Shown: positions 27,889-36,763 of the stretch, piece after piece | How positions within the stretch are numbered: the first letter of the stretch is position 1 | Layout of the letters: every line of letters starts with the position of its first letter | Assembly: GCA_016861025.1 (NCBI GenBank) | Contig: BOKO01000004.1 | Span: 248,001 to 312,000 of the forward strand | DNA length: 64,000 nt | Reading direction: 5' to 3' | Source of the DNA: Chloroflexota bacterium | GTDB taxonomy: Bacteria; Chloroflexota; Anaerolineae; Caldilineales; Caldilineaceae | Made by a program: the position numbers and the translations under genes | The notes under the pieces: model-generated | Database searches by the model: none | What the model was told of the DNA's origin: nothing | The model's input: only the letters and a program-made list of their open reading frames with translations

Positions 27889-29170
27889 GGGTTTGTCCAA
27901 GTATGTTGCGATAGATGGTTGCATAGGCGTCTGCTTCTGTCTCCGGTGTCGGGATGGTCAGTCCGGCGATTTTGTTCTTCAGTTTGTTGATCTGTTCTGG
28001 CGCATCCACCAGCCGTTGGAGCACCGCCCGCAGCGCGGCCACATCGCCCGGCGGGGTGACGAAGCCGGTCACGCCATCTTCGACTGCGTCAGCCATGCCG
28101 CCGACCGCGCTGACGATGACCGGCACGCCAGAAGCCAGCGCCTCATGCACAATGAACGGACGATTCTCGGGCCACTGTGACGGTGCAACCAACACGTCCA
28201 TTGCACCAAAGATCTGGCCGGCAACCTGCTCAGTGTATACGCCGCCGAACCGAATGCGCAGATCACTCGCCGCCAGAGCGTGCAAGGCCGCTTCGTCTGG
28301 GCCGGCGCCATAGATCACCAGTTGGGCGGCGATAGACTGTACGCCGCGGAACGCCTCGATCAACGTATGCACACCCTTGTGCCGGGTCAGACTGCCGGCG
28401 TAGGCGAAAACCAGCGCATCGCCGCGCGCGTACTGGCGCCTGTGGCTTGTCCAGGGTCGAACACCATACGACACGACCTGGGGCGTCAGCCACGACCACT
28501 CCCGTTGAAAGATTCGCGCCAGATAGGCGGATGGAGCCACCACCGCGTCCGCACTTCGCATGATCTGTTCTGCCAGCGCCAGCCGGCGTTGAATAAAAGT
28601 TGTCTCCAGTTCCGGGCAGTTCCGTTGGCAGGCGGCGCCCTGGGCAGGCCCCTGGCAGATTTCATTCCTGCTGTTGATCAAGTTGAACTTGGGACAAAGC
28701 AACCAATAGTCGGTCAGGGTCAACACGGTCGGGATGCCCAGATCGTGGGCAGCCCAGACGAAACCACTCACCCGCATGGCGTGACCCACATGCACCAGGT
28801 CGGGCCGCCATGTTTTCAGAAAGCGGCGAGCAAAGGCGCGCTCTGCTTCGTCCGTCACCTGTTGATGATAAACAGGCGGACGGCGCAAGTGGTGCAGAGC
28901 CAGCACCGGCACACCAGCATAAGTATAGCGCTGCAGCCAAAAGTCCATGCCAAGCCATCGACGCCACCGCTGCCAGCGTCGCAATCCGCTCACCCGATAG
29001 GCGACGACTTGCACCTGATGTCCTTGGCTCTGCATGGACTGCGCCAGTTGCAACACGAACTTCTCCGTACCGGTGCGGTATTCTGGGTAGAACTGGTGCG
29101 CCAGGTAGAGCAACCGTAATGGTCGCTCGACCGATCGCATCGGCGATGTCGCGCCTGGTGATGAGATCAT
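27872..29170 (-). CDS. GT4 family glycosyltransferase
   Basis: The 432-residue GT-B enzyme starts at ATG 29170, which shares ATGA with the preceding stop. The N-terminal domain has LLYLAHQFYPEYRTGTEKF and the donor-site domain FAYAGSLTRHKGVHTLIEA and EALASGVPVIVSAVGGMADAVEDGVTGF, the classic GT4 pattern with the E-x7-E region. A short Cys-rich insertion (CQGPAQGAACQRNCPELE) lies mid-protein. It is cytoplasmic or peripheral to the membrane. Acceptor and sugar are unknown. Confidence 0.9.
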   Translation of the reverse strand: MISSPGATSPMRSVERPLRLLYLAHQFYPEYRTGTEKFVLQLAQSMQSQGHQVQVVAYRVSGLRRWQRWRRWLGMDFWLQRYTYAGVPVLALHHLRRPPVYHQQVTDEAERAFARRFLKTWRPDLVHVGHAMRVSGFVWAAHDLGIPTVLTLTDYWLLCPKFNLINSRNEICQGPAQGAACQRNCPELETTFIQRRLALAEQIMRSADAVVAPSAYLARIFQREWSWLTPQVVSYGVRPWTSHRRQYARGDALVFAYAGSLTRHKGVHTLIEAFRGVQSIAAQLVIYGAGPDEAALHALAASDLRIRFGGVYTEQVAGQIFGAMDVLVAPSQWPENRPFIVHEALASGVPVIVSAVGGMADAVEDGVTGFVTPPGDVAALRAVLQRLVDAPEQINKLKNKIAGLTIPTPETEADAYATIYRNILGQTHASAL

Positions 29171-29931
29171 GACTCTGTCCATTCCGCTCGCATGCACAGG
29201 CTGCGATAGAGTTGCTGCGTCTGATCTGGGACAACACCTTCAGGCTGGGAACGGCGCATTGCAGGGTTGATGAGGCTGAGGTCGAGATCGGCATCGAGAA
29301 ACGCCGCCAGGCGCTCCACCCCGTCGCCAGCCAGGATCTGCTCATAGTGGACGAACAACCATTCTCCTGCCTGACAGTGTCGTTCCAGGATATGGCGATA
29401 CATCAGCGTCCAGACTCGCAGCGCTCGATTGAAGTCCATCGCCAGAGAACGCAGTCCCGGCTCCTCCTGACATTCGCGCAGGATGCTCTGCGCGGTGGCG
29501 GCTGGATGACGAAAGAGGCAGACGAAGCGTGTCTCTGCCAAGACCGGTCGCCACGCTGACAGGGTGTAGGAGAAGCGGGGGTCTTTGAAGCAGTAGGGCT
29601 GCTGCGCGGTCAGGCGGGCCATACGCTCTGTCAGCGCTGCCGTGCTCTTGATTTTCCTGCCCACAGGCACGGCCGCCAGCCAGCGCTGCCTGGGCCGTGG
29701 CACGTGGCGCAGCAGCAGGTTGCCGAGCCAACCCCTGGGGCGGGGGAGCGTGACCTGAGCCAAGAGCGCCTCGTTGATGGCGTTCACCTCGAAACTCTCG
29801 AAGCGACCCAACGGGTTGCCCGCATTGGGCGGCTGCAGTGGATCGCCCAGGAAATAGCCGGATCGCTGCGCAATCGCCGCAACTAGGCTCGTGCCGCTGC
29901 GTCCGCAGCCCAGGATGATGCAGTTTTTCAT
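29167..29931 (-). CDS. sulfotransferase family protein
   Basis: The 254-residue protein starts at ATG 29931, overlapping the previous stop as ATGA. The PAPS loop variant is CIILGCGRSGTSLVAA and the 3'-phosphate segment is FVCLFRHPAATAQSIL. The GRSGTS type of loop is found in bacterial sulfotransferases related to Stf0 and to tyrosylprotein sulfotransferases. It differs from the two paralogs that precede it, so it likely has a different acceptor or position. Confidence 0.78.
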   Translation of the reverse strand: MKNCIILGCGRSGTSLVAAIAQRSGYFLGDPLQPPNAGNPLGRFESFEVNAINEALLAQVTLPRPRGWLGNLLLRHVPRPRQRWLAAVPVGRKIKSTAALTERMARLTAQQPYCFKDPRFSYTLSAWRPVLAETRFVCLFRHPAATAQSILRECQEEPGLRSLAMDFNRALRVWTLMYRHILERHCQAGEWLFVHYEQILAGDGVERLAAFLDADLDLSLINPAMRRSQPEGVVPDQTQQLYRSLCMRAEWTES

Positions 29932-30848
29932 GGCGTCTTCAACCAGTGGTTCAGGTTGCGCCCGATGAGATCTTGCAGGCGCAGGATTTCGTCTCTGTAA
30001 CTTTCGGTCAACTCCCGGCGCAGGGCCGCATCCAGCGGCGGCGGCTTCACCTGCCCGGCGTTCCACTGTTTCAGGCGGCGCAGCAGCGATCTGCGCATCC
30101 TACCCGGCAGATGCTGGACGATCCGTGGCGGCGCGTCCAGCCACGCCTGCAACATCCAACTGCGCGGCCAGCGGGTGATGTTTTCTCGCTCCAATCGGGT
30201 TGGCCCCTGCGCGCTGTCAACACCGATGAACCCATAGATTTCAGCCAGACAGCGGGCAGGATGCTGCACCAGATCGTCGAAGATCACGATATGGAGCTGC
30301 TCCCGTGGGAAAAGTGCATAGTAAGGTAAGAGATTAGTGGCATAAGCGCCGTTTTCACGGTAATAAAAGCCTGGGTTCCACCCTGCCGCCTTGCGTTCTG
30401 GCTCCTGCGCCAGTGCATGGCGAAAGTCTGCCAGCGGCTCCCGACCCTTTCCGCGCAGATAAGTGAAATTGGAGTAGGCGCGCTCAGCCGGTTGGCGCAG
30501 CACCGCAATCAACCGGACTTCGGGCAGACGGCGGCGGATATTGGCAGCGGTGCGTTCGGGGAAATAACTGGTGAGATAGACGGGCGAAACCTCACCGATG
30601 GCTGGTGGATTTGTCCCCTCGCCGCGAAACATACCCAGATATGTCCCCCAATCTGGGATCACGCGCCGGTTCCATTCTGCGCCGCCTGGCCCACAGAAAG
30701 CCGGTGGATGCCCCTCGAAGGCGAAGTAACGCGTCTCTTTGAGGCGGCTCATGCGCACCTGAGGATGGCGCTTCAACGTTGCGTAGAGCGCCGTAGTTGC
30801 GCACTTCGGCGCGCCGATTACAATGAAGGTTGGCGTCAGCTCAGACAC
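29928..30848 (-). CDS. sulfotransferase, GTG start
   Basis: The 306-residue protein starts at GTG 30848 behind GAGGCGCAAA and overlaps the previous gene by eight bases. It has the 5'-PSB loop FIVIGAPKCATTALYA and the 3'-PB segment LIAVLRQPAERAYSNF typical of heparan-sulfate-type sulfotransferases (Sulfotransfer_1). It is a close paralog of the next gene upstream, sharing RYFAFEG/PYFFAFDG, VYLTSYFPERTAANI and the C-terminal RELTxSYRDEI motif, so the pair arose by tandem duplication. Confidence 0.87.
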   Translation of the reverse strand: MSELTPTFIVIGAPKCATTALYATLKRHPQVRMSRLKETRYFAFEGHPPAFCGPGGAEWNRRVIPDWGTYLGMFRGEGTNPPAIGEVSPVYLTSYFPERTAANIRRRLPEVRLIAVLRQPAERAYSNFTYLRGKGREPLADFRHALAQEPERKAAGWNPGFYYRENGAYATNLLPYYALFPREQLHIVIFDDLVQHPARCLAEIYGFIGVDSAQGPTRLERENITRWPRSWMLQAWLDAPPRIVQHLPGRMRRSLLRRLKQWNAGQVKPPPLDAALRRELTESYRDEILRLQDLIGRNLNHWLKTP

Positions 30849-31767
30849 TTTGCGCCTCGGCTTCGTGTTGGTTCAGCCAGTGGGAAAGGTCGCAACTGAT
30901 CAGCGCTTGCAGATGGCCGATCTCGTCCCGATAGCTTGTGGTCAACTCGCGACGCAGGATCGGATCGAGCGGCGGCGGTTTGACCTGGTTCCAGGCGCGC
31001 AGGCGGCGCCCGATCTGCTGGCGTAGCGCCGCCGGCGCCCAGGCGCTGAGCCGCCGCGAATGGCGCAGCAGCCAGTCTATCAGGCGACTGCGCGTCCAGG
31101 TCGTCACATTGATCCTCTCCATCTGCACCGGCAACAAAGACGGTTCAATCCCCAGAAATGCACACAGGTCGGCCAGGAGCGCTTGCGGCTCGCTGACCAG
31201 GTCGTCGTACAAATAGACCCTGATCTGCTCACGCGGAAACAGGGCGAAGTAAGGCGTCAGATGGGTGAAGTAGAGGCTGTTGCGCCAGTAGCGACAGGCC
31301 GGAGGCCAGTTGGCGGCGATGCGCCGCTCCTCAGCGGCCAGTGCCTGACGAAAATCCGCCAGCGGCTCGAAACCCTGCTGCCGCCGATAGGTGAACTGAG
31401 AGTAGGCGCGCTCAGCCGGCTGGCGCAGAATGGCGATCAGTCGGGCGTCCGGCAGGCGGCGGTGGATGTTGGCGGCTGTGCGTTCCGGCTGATAGCTGGT
31501 CAGGTAGAGTGGCGACGCCTCGCCGCGGACTAGATGCTCCCCGCGGTCGGCGAAGAGCGCCTGATAAGCGTCCCACGATGTGATGGCAGTGCGCCGATAA
31601 TGTTCGGCGCCCGGTCCGACAAAGGCCGGCGGCTGGCCGTCAAAGGCGAAAAAGTACGGCTCCTTGATCCGGCTCATGGAGACCTGAGGATGCTGCGCCA
31701 GGACCGCATAGAGCGCGGTTGTGCCACACTTAGGCGGGCCGATGATCAGGAAGTCAGGCGCGGGCAT
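30841..31767 (-). CDS. sulfotransferase, paralog of the adjacent gene
   Basis: The 308-residue protein starts at ATG 31767. The PAPS loop is LIIGPPKCGTTALYA and the 3'-phosphate segment is LIAILRQPAERAYSQF. It matches the product of 29928-30848 along its full length, including SPLYLTSYQPERTAANI. Two similar enzymes with distinct central regions suggest sulfation at two positions or of two acceptors in the same glycan. The ribosome binding site is weak (CAGGTAG). Confidence 0.87.
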   Translation of the reverse strand: MPAPDFLIIGPPKCGTTALYAVLAQHPQVSMSRIKEPYFFAFDGQPPAFVGPGAEHYRRTAITSWDAYQALFADRGEHLVRGEASPLYLTSYQPERTAANIHRRLPDARLIAILRQPAERAYSQFTYRRQQGFEPLADFRQALAAEERRIAANWPPACRYWRNSLYFTHLTPYFALFPREQIRVYLYDDLVSEPQALLADLCAFLGIEPSLLPVQMERINVTTWTRSRLIDWLLRHSRRLSAWAPAALRQQIGRRLRAWNQVKPPPLDPILRRELTTSYRDEIGHLQALISCDLSHWLNQHEAEAQSV

Positions 31768-31775
31768 GGCGATTA

Positions 31776-32972
31776 CTACCTGAATAAACGCCGCAGACGC
31801 GCTGCCAGTGGGAGCAGCGCCCTGGGTAGATGGTCACGGCGGGAGAAGCGCGGCAGCCGGTCGGCTGTCTGTGAACGCGGCGTCGGCAGCGGGTACGCCC
31901 CCTGACCGATATTGGTCACCAGTTCCTCATACTGGCGGCCCATCTCCGCAAATGAGAAGAGGCGATGGGCGCGTTCGATGCCAGCGCGGCTGTAGCGTTG
32001 CCAACGCTCCTCAACTGTGAGCGCGGCGATCTGCGCGGCGAAGGCGTCGGTGTTCCCCACGGTCGCCAGCAAGCCGGTGTCGCCGTCGGCGATGGCGTAA
32101 TCGGTTATGCCTGTAAAGCGAGACGCTATCGGCACGCAGCCATTGGCCTGGGCTTCCAGCAACACCTGGCCCAACCCCTCGCCGTAGGTCGAGGTGAAGA
32201 TCAGCGCATGATGGGATTGCATGGCGCGATAGACGGCTGCATGGGGCTGCATCCCGCAGAATGTCACCAAGTGCGCAACGCCTGCGGCGCGGCAAGCCTG
32301 CTCCAGGGGCGCGCGATCCTGACCGTCGCCAATGATGGTCAGCGTGACGGGCAGTTCCCGGCTCAGGCAGGCGCTGAGAATGGCGGGCAGCAACAGCACG
32401 CTCTTTTTCCCCTCGAGGCGCCCGACATAGAGCAGACGCAGCGGCAGCGACCAACCCGCCCGCCCTGCCAGTTCATCCGCAGTCGGTAGTGGGATGCCGG
32501 TGGTCAGACACAGGATCGGTTTGTGCGGCAGCCGCGACGCCAAGGTGTGCCGGAGCAGGGGGCTAATGGTCACCGCGACATTCCACCAGTCTGCGGCCTG
32601 TGTCACGGGGCCGTAAACGCCCTCGTGGTCGCCGCACACGATCGGGACGTACGCTGTTTGATCAGGCAGGCAAGCCACGCCGCGCTGCGCACTGGCAAAG
32701 TGTTGACCGGTGACCAAAAAGACAATGTCGAACAATTGGGTGCGGAAGAACGTGATCGTGCGATAGATCAGGCCTATCCCGCTCTCCCACGGGCGCTGGG
32801 ATAGAGTAACCACGGTGTAGCCCTGAGCCTCCTCCGTCAGGGGCAATGTGGAGGGCTGTTCGACGACCAACGCGACGTCGTGACCGGCCTCGCCAAACAG
32901 CCGTCCGAGATGGACGGCACGACGGCTGGCGCCCCCTACTTGAATGGCGCGCACGCAGACAGCGATTTTCAT
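31776..32972 (-). CDS. GT4 family glycosyltransferase
   Basis: The 398-residue GT-B enzyme starts at ATG 32972 behind GAGGCGACC; ATG 33002 is unlikely. It has VGGASRRAVHLGRLF at the start, LLYVGRLEGKKSVLLLPAIL in the donor domain, and FTSTYGEGLGQVLLEAQANGCVPIASRFTG with the E-x7-E pattern of GT4. The gene lies between sulfotransferases, so sugar addition and sulfation are probably made as one program. The sugar is unknown. Confidence 0.9.
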   Translation of the reverse strand: MKIAVCVRAIQVGGASRRAVHLGRLFGEAGHDVALVVEQPSTLPLTEEAQGYTVVTLSQRPWESGIGLIYRTITFFRTQLFDIVFLVTGQHFASAQRGVACLPDQTAYVPIVCGDHEGVYGPVTQAADWWNVAVTISPLLRHTLASRLPHKPILCLTTGIPLPTADELAGRAGWSLPLRLLYVGRLEGKKSVLLLPAILSACLSRELPVTLTIIGDGQDRAPLEQACRAAGVAHLVTFCGMQPHAAVYRAMQSHHALIFTSTYGEGLGQVLLEAQANGCVPIASRFTGITDYAIADGDTGLLATVGNTDAFAAQIAALTVEERWQRYSRAGIERAHRLFSFAEMGRQYEELVTNIGQGAYPLPTPRSQTADRLPRFSRRDHLPRALLPLAARLRRLFR

Positions 32973-33011
32973 GGTCGCCTCGTAGCCCAGGCATCCGGGC
33001 AACGGATGTTG

Positions 33012-33689
33012 TTACGTAAAAGCGTAGCCAAAAATCCTTATGTCCTCAGCAAACAGTTGCTCGACCAGAGACCGGGCCGCAGGTGAATAATGATCCTGGT
33101 AGGCGCCTGGCACACGAAGTCCAGACTTCTTTCGCGGTAGTTCCATTTCCCCAAAGCCGAGTGTGTTGCAAACATGCCGGAAATCCTCGCTCAACCGCTC
33201 AAATCTGCCCACGTAGTCCAGCCGACAAACACCGCTAATGTGGGTGTAACGGTGCAGGAGGTCTTTTTCCCAGTGTCCGCGTCGAGTATACTCTTCTTCC
33301 AACCAGCGCTGAAAGTCACTGTAACCGTGTCGGTTCAACGATTTGTCCCAAAAGTAGCGGGAGACAACCAGATCGAACGGGTTGCGCACGATGGCAAACT
33401 TGAAGTAGGTCTCTGTATGTTCGCCGAGCACTTCGGTTACCGTTTTGATGGTTGCATGGCGTGAATGGAACCGTGAAATTGGCCAGAAAAGACGCCCTTG
33501 CAATAAGGTCTTTGCTCTCAGTACGGCGTATTCACGCCAATTGTCCCAACAATTCCGGCTGATTTCGTCTCGTCCGCCAGCAATGATGTCGTACGGGCCG
33601 CACCTTTCAGCCAGGGTAGCTTGGATGCTGCTGCTGGCTGTCTTGCGAGTCTTGATAAAAATAAAGCGATATGCGTCGGAGATTATCAT
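33012..33689 (-). CDS. sulfotransferase family 2-like protein
   Basis: The 225-residue protein has FIFIKTRKTASSSIQ as its PAPS loop and FKFAIVRNPFDLVVSRYFWDK as the 3'-phosphate segment, as in the Sulfotransfer_2 family of chondroitin and dermatan-type enzymes. It starts at ATG 33689. GC is distinctly lower than in the flanking genes, which points to separate acquisition. It is the fifth sulfotransferase of the block. Some members of this fold are only sulfotransferase-like, so activity is inferred. Confidence 0.78.
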   Translation of the reverse strand: MIISDAYRFIFIKTRKTASSSIQATLAERCGPYDIIAGGRDEISRNCWDNWREYAVLRAKTLLQGRLFWPISRFHSRHATIKTVTEVLGEHTETYFKFAIVRNPFDLVVSRYFWDKSLNRHGYSDFQRWLEEEYTRRGHWEKDLLHRYTHISGVCRLDYVGRFERLSEDFRHVCNTLGFGEMELPRKKSGLRVPGAYQDHYSPAARSLVEQLFAEDIRIFGYAFT

Positions 33690-33750
33690 AAGCGTAGCTG
33701 CGCTGTCCTGGAGATTTTGCTCTGACCCGATGGAGGCCGCTGCCCTACTT

Positions 33751-36700
33751 TCAGTCCGATGAAGGCTCGATTACTTGTCTGCAGGCAAGGTGTCGCTTGA
33801 TTGTGCTGTCCAGGAGCGCACCAGGCGCTTGCCGCCATAACTCTGTCTGGCAAGCTGCGTATGCCTGGACGATCTGCTCGATCTGCTCGTCCCGCGCCTG
33901 CCGGCGATCCCATGTCAACGGCGCCAGGAATCGAATTCTGACGCGCCCGTCCATCAATAACTGCGTGTACATTGGCAGAATACAGGCGCCGGTGGCGACT
34001 GCCAGTTCGACAAAGCCATGGACCAGATGATGCAACCGGTCGCCGATGATCACCGGCAGGCCCGCCTGCACGTCTTCCTGATCCCCGGCGATGCCGACCA
34101 CGCCGCCCTGGGACAGGGTGCGCGCCGCCTCCATCGCCACAGAAGTTCGGGCCGCCGCCTTCCCTTCAGCGAACGAGATGCCCTGACCCGCCAGCAAATC
34201 CTGCCAGGCGCTGCGATAGGCCGGATGGTTTACTGCCAGAAGTCGTTCCACATGACGCTTCATATATTGACGCGCTGCAAAACGAGTGGGCGTGTGCGGC
34301 CCTACACAGATCACCCCATGATCGTGCTGAATCACATCTTCAAGAAATGCTGCTCCTTCCAAATCGAAATACCTGCCCCAGGCCTCCTCATTGACGGCGT
34401 ACAAACTGGCTGCCTCAACAGGTTCGTGGATCAATGGAATATATGCGCCAGGCATCAGGCCGGATTTCTTTTTGGCACGAATGATGTGGCTGGCCAGACT
34501 GAGCGCTACTTCCTGATTCACCTGTGCTGCCGGCGTCCCCATGCTCGCGGCAAAACGGCGCACCAGTTGGCTCTCCTGCGGATAGAGCAGCCCCTGCACC
34601 CAGGGTCGGCCGCACCAATCGAGCAGCCAGCGGATCCCCTCAAAGTAGGATATGCTCAGAGCCTTCGCCTCAAAACGCGAACGCACCAGCAACCGCACCC
34701 GCTGGGGCGCAGCGGCTACGCGTCGCGCCCAGCGCTGCACCGGGGGGACAACGGGCCGACGGGGTGCGGTTGGCGCAGCCGGCGTCGTTGTCACCGGGAC
34801 AGTGACGGCGAGCGCAGCTGGGGGCGGGTTTTCGCCCGCCAGCAACTGCACCAGATGGCCTATCGTCGGCATTCGGAAAAAGTCGGTGGAGACACGCACA
34901 TCCAGCCGCTCCTCCACTTGCAACCCCATGCGCAGCATGGTCAGCGAATCCGCGCCGGCGTCGAAGAGGTTGTCTTGGGAGCTGAGATCGGTCGCTCCGA
35001 GCATCTGGCAGGCCAGGGCCAGCAGCGCCGCCTCTAGTGCCGCCGGGTCGGCCAGCAGCGCCGGGGAGAGGGTGGAGGCAGCCGGTTGGGGCCGGTAGCC
35101 AGCCGCCAGGTATGCCTCACGGGTGGCGCTGCGGGCCACCTTGCCGCTGGTGGTGCGTTCCACAATGCCGCGGACGAAGCGCACGTCGGCCAGGGTTACC
35201 CCCAACTCCATCCAGACGCGTTCCCGCAATTGCTCCGCCAGTTGTGCATGGTTCGCGTCGTTTGGGCTGCCGCGCAGCTCGCAGACCAGCACCGGTTGTT
35301 CCGTGCCCATTTCCTCGTCCGGCACGCCGAAGGCGGCGACCTTGCGCGCCTCATCGCCCAGGATTTCCTGGGCCAGCGCCTCGATGCTCTCTGGGTGGAT
35401 GTTTTGGCCGCCGACGATGATCAGATCTTTCAATCGACCACAGATGTAGAGTTCGCCATCGGCCATGTAACCCAGGTCACCTGTGTGGAACCAGCCGTCC
35501 CGGAGCGATTGGGCCGTGCGCTCGGCGTCGCCAAAGTAGCCGGAAAAGAGGGAGTGACCGGCGATGAGGACTTCACCCACCTGGCGTTCAGGCAAGGGCT
35601 GCCCGGCGTCATCCACGATCTGCACCGCCACGCCGGGCGCGGGCAGGCCACAACTGGCGATGGCTGTGACGCCGGGTTGTTCCGGCGCTGCTGGTCTGGC
35701 GTGCTGCGCCGTCTGCAGGTCGGACTGCGCCACAAAATCTGCTTTCGGCGTCTGGGCGAGAGGCGTCATCGAGATGACCACCACGTCCTCGGCCATGCCG
35801 TAGCCGACGGTCAGGGCGGCCGGATCGAGGCCCCACGGGGCAAAGCGCTCAGCGAAGCGCTGCAACATCGCCGACTGCACTGGCTCGCTGCCATTGCCCA
35901 AAATGCGCCAGCTACTCAGGTCGAGTCCCGCCAGATGTTCATCGCGCACGGTGCGCAGGCAGTGGTTGAAGGCAAAGTTGGGCATCCAGGTCATGGTGCC
36001 TCGGTAGCGATCAATGGCGTTGAAAAGTAGCTGCGGCCGTCGGATCCAGGTAGCAGGCGCCATCGAGACCGACAACGCTCCAGTCAGAATTGGCAAAAAC
36101 ACCGTGCCAAGCAAGCCCATATCGTGATAGAACGGCAGCCAATGCACACATACATCGCGGTCGTTGAAGCTCAACATGGCCGTCTGAGCGTTCACATTGG
36201 CAAGCACCGCCCGGTGCGACAACATCACCCCTTTGGGCGCGCCGGTGGCGCCGCTGCTGAACTGGATGTAGGCGATCTCCTCGCCGCCGCGCGGGGAAAG
36301 CAACGCCTCGGCCAGTGGCTCGGCTTCCTCGGCCAGGGAAAGCGCCCTGGTCGCCAGCCCGGCCAGCCAGCCCGTGACTTCGGCTTGTGCCTCCGTCGGG
36401 CAGAGCAACGCTTGGGCAGCGGTGAACGTGGCCAGGCCAGTCATGCGACGCTGGCGCGCCTCACCGCTGCCGGTGGCGTCGCGGTACGGGAAAATGGTGG
36501 GCACCGCGCCGCAGTAGAGCGTGCCCCAGAACGCCGCCGCCAACTCGTAGCCATGCTCGCAGGCGATGATCACCAGGTCGCCCTGCGGCACGCCATTGGC
36601 CCGGAGTAGGCCGGCGTAGCGACGCGCGTCCCGGTCAAGCTGGCCGTAGGTGAAGTGGGCGGCGGCGCCATCGCCAGAGAGGAAGACCAGGGCGTTGCGG

Positions 36701-36753
36701 TCGGGGTGCTGGCTGACCCGCGCCCGCAGCGCGTCGACCAGGGAGGTCATCAT
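33751..36753 (-). CDS. fatty acyl-AMP ligase / acyl carrier protein / LpxL-PatA-like acyltransferase fusion
   Basis: The 1000-residue protein starts at ATG 36753 (or the next codon) behind GAGGAG. Residues 1-550 form an ANL-superfamily adenylation domain of FAAL type, with FSSGATGAPKG (165-175), HWLPFYHDMGLLG and FHTGDLGY. Residues about 575-640 form a carrier protein with the phosphopantetheine serine Ser603 in AGADSLTM. A Pro/Ala linker leads to residues 690-1000, an LpxL/HtrB/PatA-like acyltransferase with HDHGVICVGPH and AGDQEDVQAGLPVIIG. The chain would activate a free fatty acid as acyl-AMP, load it on its own carrier domain and transfer it to a glycan or glycolipid. I know FAAL-ACP proteins, but not this exact fusion. 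Sulfotransferases and glycosyltransferases follow directly. Confidence 0.88.
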   Translation of the reverse strand: MMTSLVDALRARVSQHPDRNALVFLSGDGAAAHFTYGQLDRDARRYAGLLRANGVPQGDLVIIACEHGYELAAAFWGTLYCGAVPTIFPYRDATGSGEARQRRMTGLATFTAAQALLCPTEAQAEVTGWLAGLATRALSLAEEAEPLAEALLSPRGGEEIAYIQFSSGATGAPKGVMLSHRAVLANVNAQTAMLSFNDRDVCVHWLPFYHDMGLLGTVFLPILTGALSVSMAPATWIRRPQLLFNAIDRYRGTMTWMPNFAFNHCLRTVRDEHLAGLDLSSWRILGNGSEPVQSAMLQRFAERFAPWGLDPAALTVGYGMAEDVVVISMTPLAQTPKADFVAQSDLQTAQHARPAAPEQPGVTAIASCGLPAPGVAVQIVDDAGQPLPERQVGEVLIAGHSLFSGYFGDAERTAQSLRDGWFHTGDLGYMADGELYICGRLKDLIIVGGQNIHPESIEALAQEILGDEARKVAAFGVPDEEMGTEQPVLVCELRGSPNDANHAQLAEQLRERVWMELGVTLADVRFVRGIVERTTSGKVARSATREAYLAAGYRPQPAASTLSPALLADPAALEAALLALACQMLGATDLSSQDNLFDAGADSLTMLRMGLQVEERLDVRVSTDFFRMPTIGHLVQLLAGENPPPAALAVTVPVTTTPAAPTAPRRPVVPPVQRWARRVAAAPQRVRLLVRSRFEAKALSISYFEGIRWLLDWCGRPWVQGLLYPQESQLVRRFAASMGTPAAQVNQEVALSLASHIIRAKKKSGLMPGAYIPLIHEPVEAASLYAVNEEAWGRYFDLEGAAFLEDVIQHDHGVICVGPHTPTRFAARQYMKRHVERLLAVNHPAYRSAWQDLLAGQGISFAEGKAAARTSVAMEAARTLSQGGVVGIAGDQEDVQAGLPVIIGDRLHHLVHGFVELAVATGACILPMYTQLLMDGRVRIRFLAPLTWDRRQARDEQIEQIVQAYAACQTELWRQAPGALLDSTIKRHLACRQVIEPSSD

Positions 36754-36763
36754 GCGTAGCTCC

